A model generated the notes under the pieces. That model saw only the letters and a list, made by a program, of their open reading frames with translations, had not been told where the DNA came from and searched no databases. A program made the position numbers and the translations under genes. Of a stretch of DNA of 7,732 bases, positions 1-7,247 are shown one piece after another; position 1 is the first letter of the stretch, and each line of letters begins with the position of its first letter. The DNA comes from a bacterium (GTDB lineage Bacteria > Ratteibacteria > UBA8468 > B48-G9 > JAFGKM01), in the NCBI GenBank assembly GCA_035371905.1, contig DAORXQ010000081.1, positions 1 to 7,732 on the forward strand, in the 5' to 3' direction.

Positions 1-5
1 TCCAT
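1..5 (-). CDS. Start of the next operon gene, cut by the window edge
   Basis: Only the start codon (bases 5-3 on the minus strand) and two more bases are visible, so the product cannot be read. The call rests on an ATG placed five bases after a clear AGGAG motif, directly behind the stop of the HddA-like gene. In known heptose clusters the kinase sits beside genes for a phosphoheptose isomerase, a phosphatase or a nucleotidyltransferase. One of these would be a natural guess, but nothing in the window shows it. Confidence 0.6.
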
Positions 6-10
6 TTAAA

Positions 11-15
11 CTCCT
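11..15 (-). promoter_or_regulatory. Shine-Dalgarno AGGAG for the edge gene
   Basis: The minus strand reads TAAAGGAGTTTAAATG from base 18. The TAA is the HddA stop, AGGAG is at 15-11, and the ATG at 5-3 follows after a five-base spacer. It is the strongest ribosome binding site in the window. Most other starts in this operon have no recognisable one and seem to rely on coupling to the previous stop. Confidence 0.7.
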
Positions 16-996
16 TTAGGGTTGGTAGAAAATAATCTGACTGCCTTGATTTTCAAATTTAAATGGAACAAAAAGTCCTTTTATTTCTTCCTTTATTTTT
101 TGGTGTAACTCAGGAGGAGCAAATAAAAGCATAAATCCACCTCCACCTGCTCCAAGAAGTTTTCCTCCTATTGCACCTGCTTTTTTTGCTTTCTCATAAA
201 TTTCATCAATAAATGGATTTGAAACTTTATCAGAAAGAGACCTTTTAAATCTCCACGCCTCATCAAGAAGTTTTCCAAATTCCTTAATTTCACTATTTCC
301 AACAAGTATTTTTATTCCTTCTTCAACCATTTCATGTAGTATTTTTAGTTCATATTTTTTATTTTCAATATTTTTAATCTGTTCACTTGCAATTTCAGAA
401 GCATATCTTGAAATTCCGGTAAAATATAGAAGCAGGTGTTTTTCAAAGTCCTCTTTTTTTCCCGGTGGGAGAATTAATGGCTCAACAATAAAACTATCAT
501 CTGGTAAAAAAGTAATTTTATTTAATCCACCAAATGCAACTTCAATCTGGTCCTGACAGCCAACATTTTCTTTTAAAATTTTCTGTTCCACATATATTGC
601 TTCTTTTGCAAGTTCTTCTTTTGATTTCATCTTACCAAGAAGTGCATATAAGGCATTTAAAAGTCCAACTGTAAATGAAGAACTTGAGCCAAGTCCTGTT
701 CTTGCTGGAAGGTCTCCGTCATGGTGAATTTCAACTCCAAAATCAATGTTTAAATATTTTAACACTCCCCTTACTGCTGGATGCTTAATTTCATCAATTT
801 CTTTAACAGTTTCAATAATGGAATATACAATCCTGTGTTTATGTTCAAAAAATGGGGGTAAGTATCTGCATGTAATATAGCAGTATTTATCAATAGAAGT
901 TGTTAAAACAGCACCTTTATTATATCTATACCAAGAAGGATAATCAGTCCCTCCTCCAAAAAAAGAAATTCTAAAAGGAGTTCTTGTTATTACCAT
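16..996 (-). CDS. hddA: GHMP-family sugar kinase, D-glycero-alpha-D-manno-heptose 7-phosphate kinase type
   Basis: This 326-residue protein has the full GHMP kinase layout. It opens with RTPFRISFFGGGTDYP (residues 5-20), the hallmark of the HddA-like branch. The ATP-binding loop GLGSSSSF is at 101-108, GCQDQ with the likely catalytic Asp149 at 146-150, and the C-terminal glycine-rich motif GAGGGGF at 282-288. HddA phosphorylates D-glycero-D-manno-heptose 7-phosphate at C1 in the cytoplasm, on the way to GDP-heptose for surface glycans. Family members may act on other sugars, so the substrate is inferred. The length is normal for the family. The ATG overlaps the upstream gene by seven bases and has no Shine-Dalgarno, which fits translational coupling. 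The neighbouring exporter and glycosyltransferases support a role in precursor supply. Confidence 0.88.
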   Translation of the reverse strand: MVITRTPFRISFFGGGTDYPSWYRYNKGAVLTTSIDKYCYITCRYLPPFFEHKHRIVYSIIETVKEIDEIKHPAVRGVLKYLNIDFGVEIHHDGDLPARTGLGSSSSFTVGLLNALYALLGKMKSKEELAKEAIYVEQKILKENVGCQDQIEVAFGGLNKITFLPDDSFIVEPLILPPGKKEDFEKHLLLYFTGISRYASEIASEQIKNIENKKYELKILHEMVEEGIKILVGNSEIKEFGKLLDEAWRFKRSLSDKVSNPFIDEIYEKAKKAGAIGGKLLGAGGGGFMLLFAPPELHQKIKEEIKGLFVPFKFENQGSQIIFYQP

Positions 997-2429
997 TTTA
1001 GTTTTAAAATTATAAAATCATCATTCTTTTCAATTACATCAAAATTATACAAAAATTTCTGTTTTTCATCAAATTTCAAATAATTCTGCCATTCCATTAA
1101 AATGAGAAGTTTATAATTTTTTCTGTACAGATTTTTTATTGTGTTTTCCTTTAATTGACTGCTTTCTATATGTATTCCTTTCCTTTCAGCATAATATGTA
1201 TAAGCGGAATTCCAGTCATATCCCGGGAAACAAATAATTATATTTTCATCAGGTTTTGTTTCTTTTTTTACAATTTCTCCTATTTTTAAAGCAAGAGGAG
1301 CGTCAAATTTATGGTATCTGTAAGCAAATTTAAGTGAAATTAAGGTATTAACTATTAAAAAGAGTGTTAAAAATAATTTTTTTGAATGTTCTGATTTAAA
1401 TAAATTCTTAAAATATAAAAGTCCTTCAGCACAAAAAATAGAAACAATAGGAGTAATTAGCATATTGTAATAGTGATGACATTGAATTTTTATAAGGACA
1501 AAATAAAAAAGAAATGAGGAAAGAAAAAGAAAATAAAAATATTGATAGTTTTTTCTTCTTTTAATTGTAAAAATCCCAAATATAACAGGTATTAGGGTTA
1601 AATGAGTTAGAAGTTCAGGAAATAGATTTAAAATTCCCTGTTTGTATGTTTCAAAAATAAATCTTTCAGAAATAGTCCCAAAATTTCTTATTCTGTATGC
1701 TTTATCTGCAAGTGTTAGAGAAAAGTGATTATTCATTAAGTTCATTTCATCACAATACATTTGCCATCTAAACATAAGGGAAAGAGGTATTAAAAGGGAT
1801 AAAAGCAAAATAAATTTATTGAATTTTTTATTTTTAAAAATTATTAAATAAACTACAGGAAGAAGGAAAAAAGGACCATAAAGTGATTTATGGAGAAAAG
1901 AGATTGATGAAAATATAATTCCAAGAATCCAGAAATATATGTTTTCTTTTAAAATTCCAAGAGTGAAAAAATAAAGAAATCCAAGAATAGTTGCAATAAC
2001 TGTTGGTTCCATCAAAAAAGTTCTGTTGAAATGTATATTAACAGGTATGGAAAGATAAATAAAAGTTGTAAGTAAAGAAAAATTTAAATCATCTGTTAAT
2101 AAAAAAAGAAGTTTAAAAAGTAAAAAAGCACCTAAATAAGCCATTATTATTGAAACAATTCTTCCCCATATTTCTGATGGAAAAAATAATTTATAAAAAA
2201 TACATACAATTGCCTGATAAACAGGAAATTCAAGAAGTAAATATTTTTCATTACCTGTCCCGAAAACATCAAGTTCAGTTTTTAAAAAATTTATTCCATT
2301 TTTATAAAAATTTCTTGTTACTGCTGCTGTTTGTGTCTGTCTGAAAGAATATGTATCAAGAATTGGAATATTTATATGATAAAGAAGAACGGGAAGAAAG
2401 AAAAGAAAAATTAATAATAATTTTTTCAT
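990..2429 (-). CDS. Polytopic membrane glycosyltransferase, GT39/PMT (ArnT-like) family
   Basis: This 479-residue protein begins with a hydrophobic segment (residues 3-20) followed by a first loop carrying DTYSFRQTQTA (25-35). That Asp plus RQ-Q-T pattern is typical of PMT_2-type transferases, which use polyprenyl-phosphate sugars at the outer face of the inner membrane. A conserved-looking second loop holds EFPVYQ (67-72) and later FNRTFLMEP (134-142). I estimate nine to eleven membrane segments, ending near residue 370. A soluble C-terminal tail of about 110 residues follows, with GYDWNSAYTYYAERKG, as in this family's periplasmic domain. Its ATG overlaps the stop of the preceding glycosyltransferase in an ATGA arrangement (2426-2429), and its own stop overlaps the HddA start. 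The donor sugar and acceptor cannot be told. It may decorate the glycan or lipid exported by the neighbouring ABC transporter. Confidence 0.8.
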   Translation of the reverse strand: MKKLLLIFLFFLPVLLYHINIPILDTYSFRQTQTAAVTRNFYKNGINFLKTELDVFGTGNEKYLLLEFPVYQAIVCIFYKLFFPSEIWGRIVSIIMAYLGAFLLFKLLFLLTDDLNFSLLTTFIYLSIPVNIHFNRTFLMEPTVIATILGFLYFFTLGILKENIYFWILGIIFSSISFLHKSLYGPFFLLPVVYLIIFKNKKFNKFILLLSLLIPLSLMFRWQMYCDEMNLMNNHFSLTLADKAYRIRNFGTISERFIFETYKQGILNLFPELLTHLTLIPVIFGIFTIKRRKNYQYFYFLFLSSFLFYFVLIKIQCHHYYNMLITPIVSIFCAEGLLYFKNLFKSEHSKKLFLTLFLIVNTLISLKFAYRYHKFDAPLALKIGEIVKKETKPDENIIICFPGYDWNSAYTYYAERKGIHIESSQLKENTIKNLYRKNYKLLILMEWQNYLKFDEKQKFLYNFDVIEKNDDFIILKLKW

Positions 2430-3463
2430 TTTTTAATAGTTTTTTTTAAGTTTTTGTAAAATTTTAACAGAAATTTAAAAAAGTAAAAAGGAATCAATGT
2501 TAAAAGACAGTAAAGATATATTTTATAGTTTAAAAAATTGTTTTTAAAAGCAAGTATAAGAGTTTCCCATCCATATCTTTTATGACCCGATAGAATAAAT
2601 GCTTTACACATATAAATGTAATAATCAGAATAATTTTTTTTCAACCGTCTTTTAAATATTTCATAATCGGTAAATTGTTTTCTTTCAAGATTAACTTTTT
2701 TTTCTATTTCTAAAAAAACATTTAACATTCTATGATAGGGAGTGTAATTTTCAATACATTTTTTCCATCCATTTTTTGCTATTTCTTTTCTTTTTTTTTC
2801 ATTTTTCAGGTAATATTTTACTTTATCAACAAGTTCTTTTTCGTTATCAAAACAATCTATTTCTTTTCCTATTTCAAAGTATTTTTCAAGATATGTAACA
2901 TATTCAGTTAACATAAAACCACCCTGTAGCATAACTTCAAAAATTCTTCCTTTCCATTGTCTCTTGTTATTAAATGTTTTTGTAAAGCATAAATTTATTT
3001 TGCTTTTTCTGAAAACCTCATTCATTTCATTAAAAGTTAAATATTTCTCCCATCCATATCCGGCAAGAAAAATATTCAAATTTAGATTTTTTAAATAATT
3101 TATATATCTTTCTCTATCTTCTGTTTTAAACCCAATAAATGATACATCATATATTTCTTCTTTTTTATCCCAGTCAGGATAAAAAGGGACTCCATCACTA
3201 GGTAGAACATGAATAACATTTACATTAAAATTTTCGTATTTTTCTATTGCTTCAATTGAATGGGTTACAAAAAAATCAAAGTAAGGAAGATAATATTTTG
3301 TATAATTTTCAAATCTGAATTCATCATCAAAAAACCATCCAATTAAAATAGATTTTTCTCTTAATTTTTTTAATGTCTCTAATGTAAACTCATAATATCC
3401 TGAAAGATAAATAATATAATCAGGTTTGAAATTTTCAACAATTTTAACAACCTCTTCATTCAT
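2426..3463 (-). CDS. CgeB-like glycosyltransferase, main reading frame (N-terminus interrupted upstream)
   Basis: This 345-residue frame resembles the CgeB/Glyco_trans_1_2 family of GT-B cytoplasmic glycosyltransferases. From its ATG it shows NFKPDYIIYLSG (11-22) and WFFDDE (43-48), then a link DVSFIGFKTEDR (106-117) entering the second Rossmann half. The family-typical donor-side block is KGRIFEVMLQGGFMLTEYV (171-189), followed by YFEIGKEIDCFDNEKELVDKVKYYL (195-219, split here by position only). A C-terminal extension of about 80 residues ends in a basic, hydrophobic segment that may touch the membrane. The first half of the N-terminal Rossmann fold is missing from this frame. It lies in the same frame upstream, beyond an in-frame TAA. 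The ATG at 3463 is preceded by AGGA with a nine-base spacer, so restart is plausible. The stop overlaps the next gene by four bases. Whether the shortened protein is active is unknown. Confidence 0.75.
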   Translation of the reverse strand: MNEEVVKIVENFKPDYIIYLSGYYEFTLETLKKLREKSILIGWFFDDEFRFENYTKYYLPYFDFFVTHSIEAIEKYENFNVNVIHVLPSDGVPFYPDWDKKEEIYDVSFIGFKTEDRERYINYLKNLNLNIFLAGYGWEKYLTFNEMNEVFRKSKINLCFTKTFNNKRQWKGRIFEVMLQGGFMLTEYVTYLEKYFEIGKEIDCFDNEKELVDKVKYYLKNEKKRKEIAKNGWKKCIENYTPYHRMLNVFLEIEKKVNLERKQFTDYEIFKRRLKKNYSDYYIYMCKAFILSGHKRYGWETLILAFKNNFLNYKIYLYCLLTLIPFYFFKFLLKFYKNLKKTIKK

Positions 3464-3472
3464 TTTTTTTAT

Positions 3473-3476
3473 TCCT
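3473..3476 (-). promoter_or_regulatory. Possible Shine-Dalgarno AGGA for internal restart
   Basis: The minus strand reads TAGGAATAAAAAAAATG. AGGA is nine bases from the ATG at 3463. Few starts in this operon show any such motif, so its presence here gives modest support to translation restarting after the in-frame TAA 54 bases upstream. In A-rich sequence it could also arise by chance. Confidence 0.4.
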
Positions 3477-3517
3477 ATTTCTGCAATTCTTTTTTGAAAA
3501 TCATAGGTAAAAACAGA

Positions 3518-3667
3518 TTAAAAAATTTTTTTTAAAGGTTCTACAAAATATAAATCAAAAGGGCATGTCAATTTTAAATAAGAAGAAGCATATTTATAGA
3601 TTTTGTAAGAAGTTAAGTCATATAAAGGTGTAAGAATTAAAACTTTTTTCTGGTATTTTGTATTCAT
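3518..3667 (-). pseudogene. N-terminal fragment of the CgeB-like glycosyltransferase, cut off by an in-frame TAA
   Basis: A 49-codon frame starts at the ATG at 3667-3665, one base after the stop of the upstream GT2 gene. It begins MNTKYQKKVLILTPLYDL, which looks like the first beta strand and loop of a GT-B glycosyltransferase. It ends at TAA (3520-3518) right after an A8T6 tract. The 18 codons after the stop, containing TYDFQKRIAEIGIKK, run in the same frame straight into the 345-residue frame starting at 3463. Read through, the whole would be about 413 residues, a more usual CgeB-like length. The same-frame arrangement points to a nonsense change rather than a frameshift. A base-call or assembly error is the main alternative. 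The 205 bases between the two intact frames hold only this fragment and the 54-base linker. Confidence 0.75.
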
Positions 3668-3668
3668 T

Positions 3669-5138
3669 TTAAGGTAAAATTATATCATTATCATTTATTC
3701 CATACTTTTTTAATTTTTTATAAAATTTTTCTTTATTTTTATAAGAGGTAATTACAAATTTTCCATCAAAATTTAATGGCTGGTTCAAATCTAAATTTTT
3801 GAAATTAATATTAAATTTTTTAGCCAAATAGATATAAATAAAAGTATAATCGTCTTTCCCAGTAAAAAAAAACTTTTTATTTTTTTCAGGAATTATATGG
3901 TTATAAAAAAGCAGGGAAATGTTATTGATATTGCTTTTAACCTTTTTATTGAGATAATAAAAATTCCAATAAATATCTCCAAAAATTTTTAAAACCAATT
4001 TCACAAATTTAATTATTAAAAATCTACTTTTTTTAGATTTTAATTTTTTAAGAAATGGAAAGCAATCTTTTTCAAAAATTTCTTTAATTTTTTTCAAATT
4101 TTCTTTTTTAAAAGTTGTTTTTATAAAAATTACAAAAATTCTTATTTTTTTATCCAGTGGAAAAAGTATCTTTTCTATTTCTTTTTCCCTTAACACATCA
4201 ACAGTCCAGGTTTGAATAATTTCTTTTTCAGGTATTGCTAATTTTAAAAGTTCTTCTGTTTTAAAAAGTAATTTTTTTTCTCTTATAATTTTTATACTTT
4301 TATTTTCCTGTAAGGGTAAAATTCTTTTTGTTATTAAAACATTTAAAGCAGTTGTTGACATGTTTAAACCATCATGTGGACCCATATAATCAAATGAACC
4401 ACTTTCTCCAGGATGCCATGTATGATATAAAAATTCTTCTTTTAACCAAACTTCTTTCAAGCCATAATTTCTTAATCTAAAAGTCATTTCATAAACACCG
4501 CATATATGACCTAAATAATCAATATGTTCATCTGCTCCACCTATTTTTATTAAATCCTCTTTTTTTGCACACATACACGCACCATAATTAAGTAAGTGAA
4601 TTGGGTCATCTAATTTTTCTATATCTGTTTTCCCATCCCATCTTAAAACTCTTCCTTCACCCAAAACTTCTTCAAAAGAAGGATAATTAAAGGGATAAAA
4701 TTTCTTATTTTCATTTCTTATCTCATCTATATGCAAAACAATATTTTGATTTTTTTTGAATTCTTTTATTATCGTTTCAACAAATGTTTTTTTTACCATT
4801 GCGTCACTATCTGGAATACAAATAATTTCTCCTTCACTTAAAATAATTCCTACATTAAACATAAGATGCTTATGGTAATAAACTTCTCTGGGCATTTCAA
4901 GTATTACCCATTTGTCAAGAACAGATTTTCCTTTTTTAATAGAATTATTCAGTTTTTTTTCAATTTTTTCCGGTTTTCTATCATAATATTCAATCCATAT
5001 AATTTCATAATTATTTCTATCAATTGTTTGATTATTCAAATACTCCAGAATATGAAAACTATGCCTTACAGACCAATCAATCAAAATAATACTCACTTCT
5101 GGATTTCTCAAATTTTCATTTTTATAAAGTATTTTCAT
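3669..5138 (-). CDS. GT2-like (GT-A fold) glycosyltransferase with extra C-terminal domain
   Basis: This 489-residue protein begins with PEVSIILIDWSVRHSF (13-28), the first strand of a GT-A family 2 fold. HLMFNVGIILSEGEIICIPDSDAM follows, with the metal- and nucleotide-sugar-binding DSD at 110-112. The acceptor-side region has GGADEHIDYLGHICGVYEMTFRL (200-222), where the acidic residues fit a GT2 catalytic base, and HTWHPG at 239-244. After about residue 290 comes a lysine-rich helical linker, then a separate domain (about 415-489) resembling a worn Rossmann-like sensor domain. Family members act in the cytoplasm, moving a sugar from a nucleotide donor to a growing glycan; donor and acceptor are unknown. 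The start is eight bases after the wzt stop, with only a weak, distant GAGAG. The stop is one base before the next gene's original ATG. Confidence 0.83.
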   Translation of the reverse strand: MKILYKNENLRNPEVSIILIDWSVRHSFHILEYLNNQTIDRNNYEIIWIEYYDRKPEKIEKKLNNSIKKGKSVLDKWVILEMPREVYYHKHLMFNVGIILSEGEIICIPDSDAMVKKTFVETIIKEFKKNQNIVLHIDEIRNENKKFYPFNYPSFEEVLGEGRVLRWDGKTDIEKLDDPIHLLNYGACMCAKKEDLIKIGGADEHIDYLGHICGVYEMTFRLRNYGLKEVWLKEEFLYHTWHPGESGSFDYMGPHDGLNMSTTALNVLITKRILPLQENKSIKIIREKKLLFKTEELLKLAIPEKEIIQTWTVDVLREKEIEKILFPLDKKIRIFVIFIKTTFKKENLKKIKEIFEKDCFPFLKKLKSKKSRFLIIKFVKLVLKIFGDIYWNFYYLNKKVKSNINNISLLFYNHIIPEKNKKFFFTGKDDYTFIYIYLAKKFNINFKNLDLNQPLNFDGKFVITSYKNKEKFYKKLKKYGINDNDIILP

Positions 5139-5146
5139 TTTTAATT

Positions 5147-6394
5147 TTATCTCTCAATCCCATAAATCTTATTATTCATTACAAAAATACCATCTCTTGG
5201 ATTCTGCAATTCCCAATTTGTTTCAAATGGCCTGCAGTCAGTTATCTCAAAGTTCATTGCATTTTCCCATATATCAATCTCATCTCTTGCTCCACTTTGT
5301 ATCTTTCCTTTTCTTAATAAAAGTTGTATTCTATAAATTCCTGTTGTTAAATTGGTAGGTCCTATTTCTATTTTTATTTTTTTTACATCTGGTTCAAAAT
5401 ATTTATTATGTAGTTCAGCAGAAGCACCCGAAAATAACATAATTCCATGTTTATCATAAATTCTAAAGACAATATGATATTTTTCGTCTATTTCTCCTTC
5501 AGGTTCAACAACTAAAACTATTTTTTCATTATATTTAAAAGTAACTCTTGAATTTCCATTTTCATCAAAAATTTCTACTTTTTTAAAATAGAATTTTTTA
5601 CCCTTTATTTCCTCCTTATCTCTTTCCCTTATACTTGAAATTCCATATTTTTGAGTGTATATTTCTTCATATTCAGTTGTTATTTTTTCACTATTTCCTA
5701 TTTTTTTTATTTTTCCTTTTTCCAGCCATATAACTTTTTCACATAAACTTCTTATTGCTCCCATATTATGACTTACAAATAAAACTGTTCTTCCTTCTTT
5801 TGTTATATCACCCATTTTACCAAGACATTTTTTCTGGAAGGATATATCTCCAACTGCAAGAACTTCATCAACAAGTAAAATGTCTGTTTCAAGATGGGCT
5901 GCAACTGAAAATGCAAGACGAACATACATCCCTGAACTATAATATTTAACAGGTGTATCAAGAAATTTTTCCATTTCAGAAAAAGATATAATTTCATCAA
6001 ATTTTCTACCAATTTCCTTTTTACTCATACCAAGCATTGCACCGTTTAAATAAATATTTTCCCTTCCAGTTAATTCAGGATGAAAACCAATCCCAACTTC
6101 AAGTAAACTCCCTACTCTTCCATATACTTCCGCATATCCTTCTGTTGGTTCAGTCACTCTTGATAAAATTTTAAGTAATGTTGTCTTTCCTGCTCCGTTA
6201 GATCCAATTATTCCAACAACTTCTCCTTTTTTTATTTCAAATGATACATTCTTTAAAGCCCATATATATTCGTCTTCTTTCTTTTTCTCTCCTTTAAAAA
6301 ATTTAATTAATTCTTCCCTCAATGTTTTATACGGTAATCTTTCTCCTATCCTGTATTTTTTACTTAATCCTTCTACTTTTATTGCTATTTCCAT
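5147..6394 (-). CDS. wzt: Polysaccharide ABC exporter ATP-binding subunit with C-terminal Wzt-type glycan-binding domain
   Basis: The 415-residue protein has a complete ABC ATPase: Walker A GSNGAGKT (64-71), signature SSGMYVRLAFS (153-163), Walker B DILLVDE (171-177), D-loop AVGD (180-183) and the switch His209 in FVSHN. The stretch LLEVGIGFHPELTGREN (98-114) is typical of the Wzt/TagH/KpsT branch. Beyond residue 260 lies a domain of about 150 residues, rich in beta strands, matching the Wzt C-terminal carbohydrate-binding fold in size and position. In well-studied O-antigen systems (Escherichia coli O9a) this domain recognises a capped non-reducing end and gates export. The start is two bases after the wzm stop with no Shine-Dalgarno, so coupling is likely. 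All key ATPase residues are intact. It pairs with the adjacent permease on the cytoplasmic side of the inner membrane. Confidence 0.93.
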   Translation of the reverse strand: MEIAIKVEGLSKKYRIGERLPYKTLREELIKFFKGEKKKEDEYIWALKNVSFEIKKGEVVGIIGSNGAGKTTLLKILSRVTEPTEGYAEVYGRVGSLLEVGIGFHPELTGRENIYLNGAMLGMSKKEIGRKFDEIISFSEMEKFLDTPVKYYSSGMYVRLAFSVAAHLETDILLVDEVLAVGDISFQKKCLGKMGDITKEGRTVLFVSHNMGAIRSLCEKVIWLEKGKIKKIGNSEKITTEYEEIYTQKYGISSIRERDKEEIKGKKFYFKKVEIFDENGNSRVTFKYNEKIVLVVEPEGEIDEKYHIVFRIYDKHGIMLFSGASAELHNKYFEPDVKKIKIEIGPTNLTTGIYRIQLLLRKGKIQSGARDEIDIWENAMNFEITDCRPFETNWELQNPRDGIFVMNNKIYGIER

Positions 6395-6396
6395 TT

Positions 6397-7215
6397 TTAT
6401 ATTACATCTGCAAATGATTTTTCCATATTTTTAAAGAAGTAAATACCGCCTATAAAAAGAATCAGAATAATAAAGATAGAAAAATACATCATTTTTATTG
6501 AAGTTATTTCTTTTCCAAGAAGACACCATCTGAAACCTTCTATTACTCCAACCATTGGATTTAAACCATATAAAAACCTGTATCTTTCAGGAACTATTGA
6601 AGATGAGTAAGCAATTGGACTTAAAAAAAACCAGACCTGAATCAAAAAGTTCATAATGTATCTAACATCTCTGTAATAAACATTTAAAGCAGAAAGATAT
6701 AGAGAAACAGAAAAAGCAGTTATCACCGCTATTAAAAGGAATAAAGGGAAATAGATTAAATTTATTGATGGATTGATTTTATAAAAAAGGAGAAATAGAA
6801 TTAAGACGAAAAAAGAAATTATAAAATCAAGAAGATGACTTATAATGGAAGAAAGAGGTAATAAAATTTTTGGGAAATATATTTTTGTTATAACATTTTG
6901 ATGTTTTACAATACTTTCTGTTGCAAAAAGTAAACTGTTTGAAAAATAACTCCATATGATTAAACCCGTATATGAAAAAACAGGATAAGGAATGTTATCA
7001 GAAGGTATTTTAGCAAGTTTTCCAAAAAATAATGTGAAGATAATCATCATAAATAGTGGTTGTAAAATAGCCCATCCAATTCCAAAAATTGTCTGTTTAT
7101 ATTTAACTTTTATATCTTTCCAGACAAGAAAAAAAAGCAGTTCTCTGAATTCAAATATATCTTTTAAATTCAGTTTTCCCCATTTTGAACTCGGTTTTAT
7201 TATTATTTTTTCCAT
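6397..7215 (-). CDS. wzm: Polysaccharide ABC exporter permease (ABC-2 type)
   Basis: The 272-residue inner-membrane protein belongs to the Wzm/TagG ABC-2 family that forms the channel for lipid-linked polysaccharide. It opens with a short cytoplasmic region and the amphipathic stretch FRELLFFLVWKDIKVKYKQT (23-42), which in this family contacts the ATPase. About six membrane segments follow, near residues 44-64, 77-97, 119-145, 153-177, 186-204 and 242-261. Family landmarks are YFPK (113-116), LNVYYRDVRY (177-186), VPERYRFLYGLNPMVG (208-223), EGFRW (226-230) and the ending KSFADVI. Length and layout are normal for the family. It is the first gene of the operon and lies directly behind the promoter at 7228-7256. 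The predicted leader is only a few bases and has no Shine-Dalgarno. Confidence 0.93.
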   Translation of the reverse strand: MEKIIIKPSSKWGKLNLKDIFEFRELLFFLVWKDIKVKYKQTIFGIGWAILQPLFMMIIFTLFFGKLAKIPSDNIPYPVFSYTGLIIWSYFSNSLLFATESIVKHQNVITKIYFPKILLPLSSIISHLLDFIISFFVLILFLLFYKINPSINLIYFPLFLLIAVITAFSVSLYLSALNVYYRDVRYIMNFLIQVWFFLSPIAYSSSIVPERYRFLYGLNPMVGVIEGFRWCLLGKEITSIKMMYFSIFIILILFIGGIYFFKNMEKSFADVI

Positions 7216-7216
7216 T

Positions 7217-7247
7217 TTGTTTAATTTATTTTAAACAAATTAAACAA
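7217..7247. repeat. 11-bp inverted repeat over the promoter, candidate operator
   Basis: TTGTTTAATTT (7217-7227) and AAATTAAACAA (7237-7247) are perfect inverted copies separated by nine bases. They cover the spacer, the -10 element and the predicted transcription start of the wzm promoter, where a repressor could block polymerase. The stem has just two G/C pairs, and on the minus strand it is not followed by a T run. A terminator for the upstream pair is therefore less likely, though not excluded. Confidence 0.45.

Noticed and set aside
2150..2344. 64-residue plus-strand open frame
   Set aside because: It lies wholly inside the GT39-type gene, has no family resemblance and no promoter or Shine-Dalgarno, and looks like an antisense shadow.
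3518..3533. Programmed frameshifting at the A8T6 tract
   Set aside because: A shift of one base either way meets another stop soon after (TGA or TAG before 3463). The sequence on both sides of the TAA is already in the same frame.
4866..5144. 92-residue plus-strand open frame
   Set aside because: It is antisense to the N-terminal part of the GT2-like gene. Its phenylalanine- and isoleucine-rich sequence is what the reverse of lysine- and asparagine-rich coding gives.
5755..6012. Two short frames (plus 5755-5949, minus 5803-6012) inside wzt
   Set aside because: Both overlap the intact and strongly conserved ATPase domain, and neither shows a domain or start signal.
6992..7234. 80-residue plus-strand open frame near the wzm start
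   Set aside because: It is antisense to wzm and runs through the promoter region, with low-complexity hydrophobic content.
7217..7247. Rho-independent terminator for the nucleotidyltransferase pair
   Set aside because: The stem is almost all A/T, and on the minus strand it is not followed by a T run. An operator role fits the position better.
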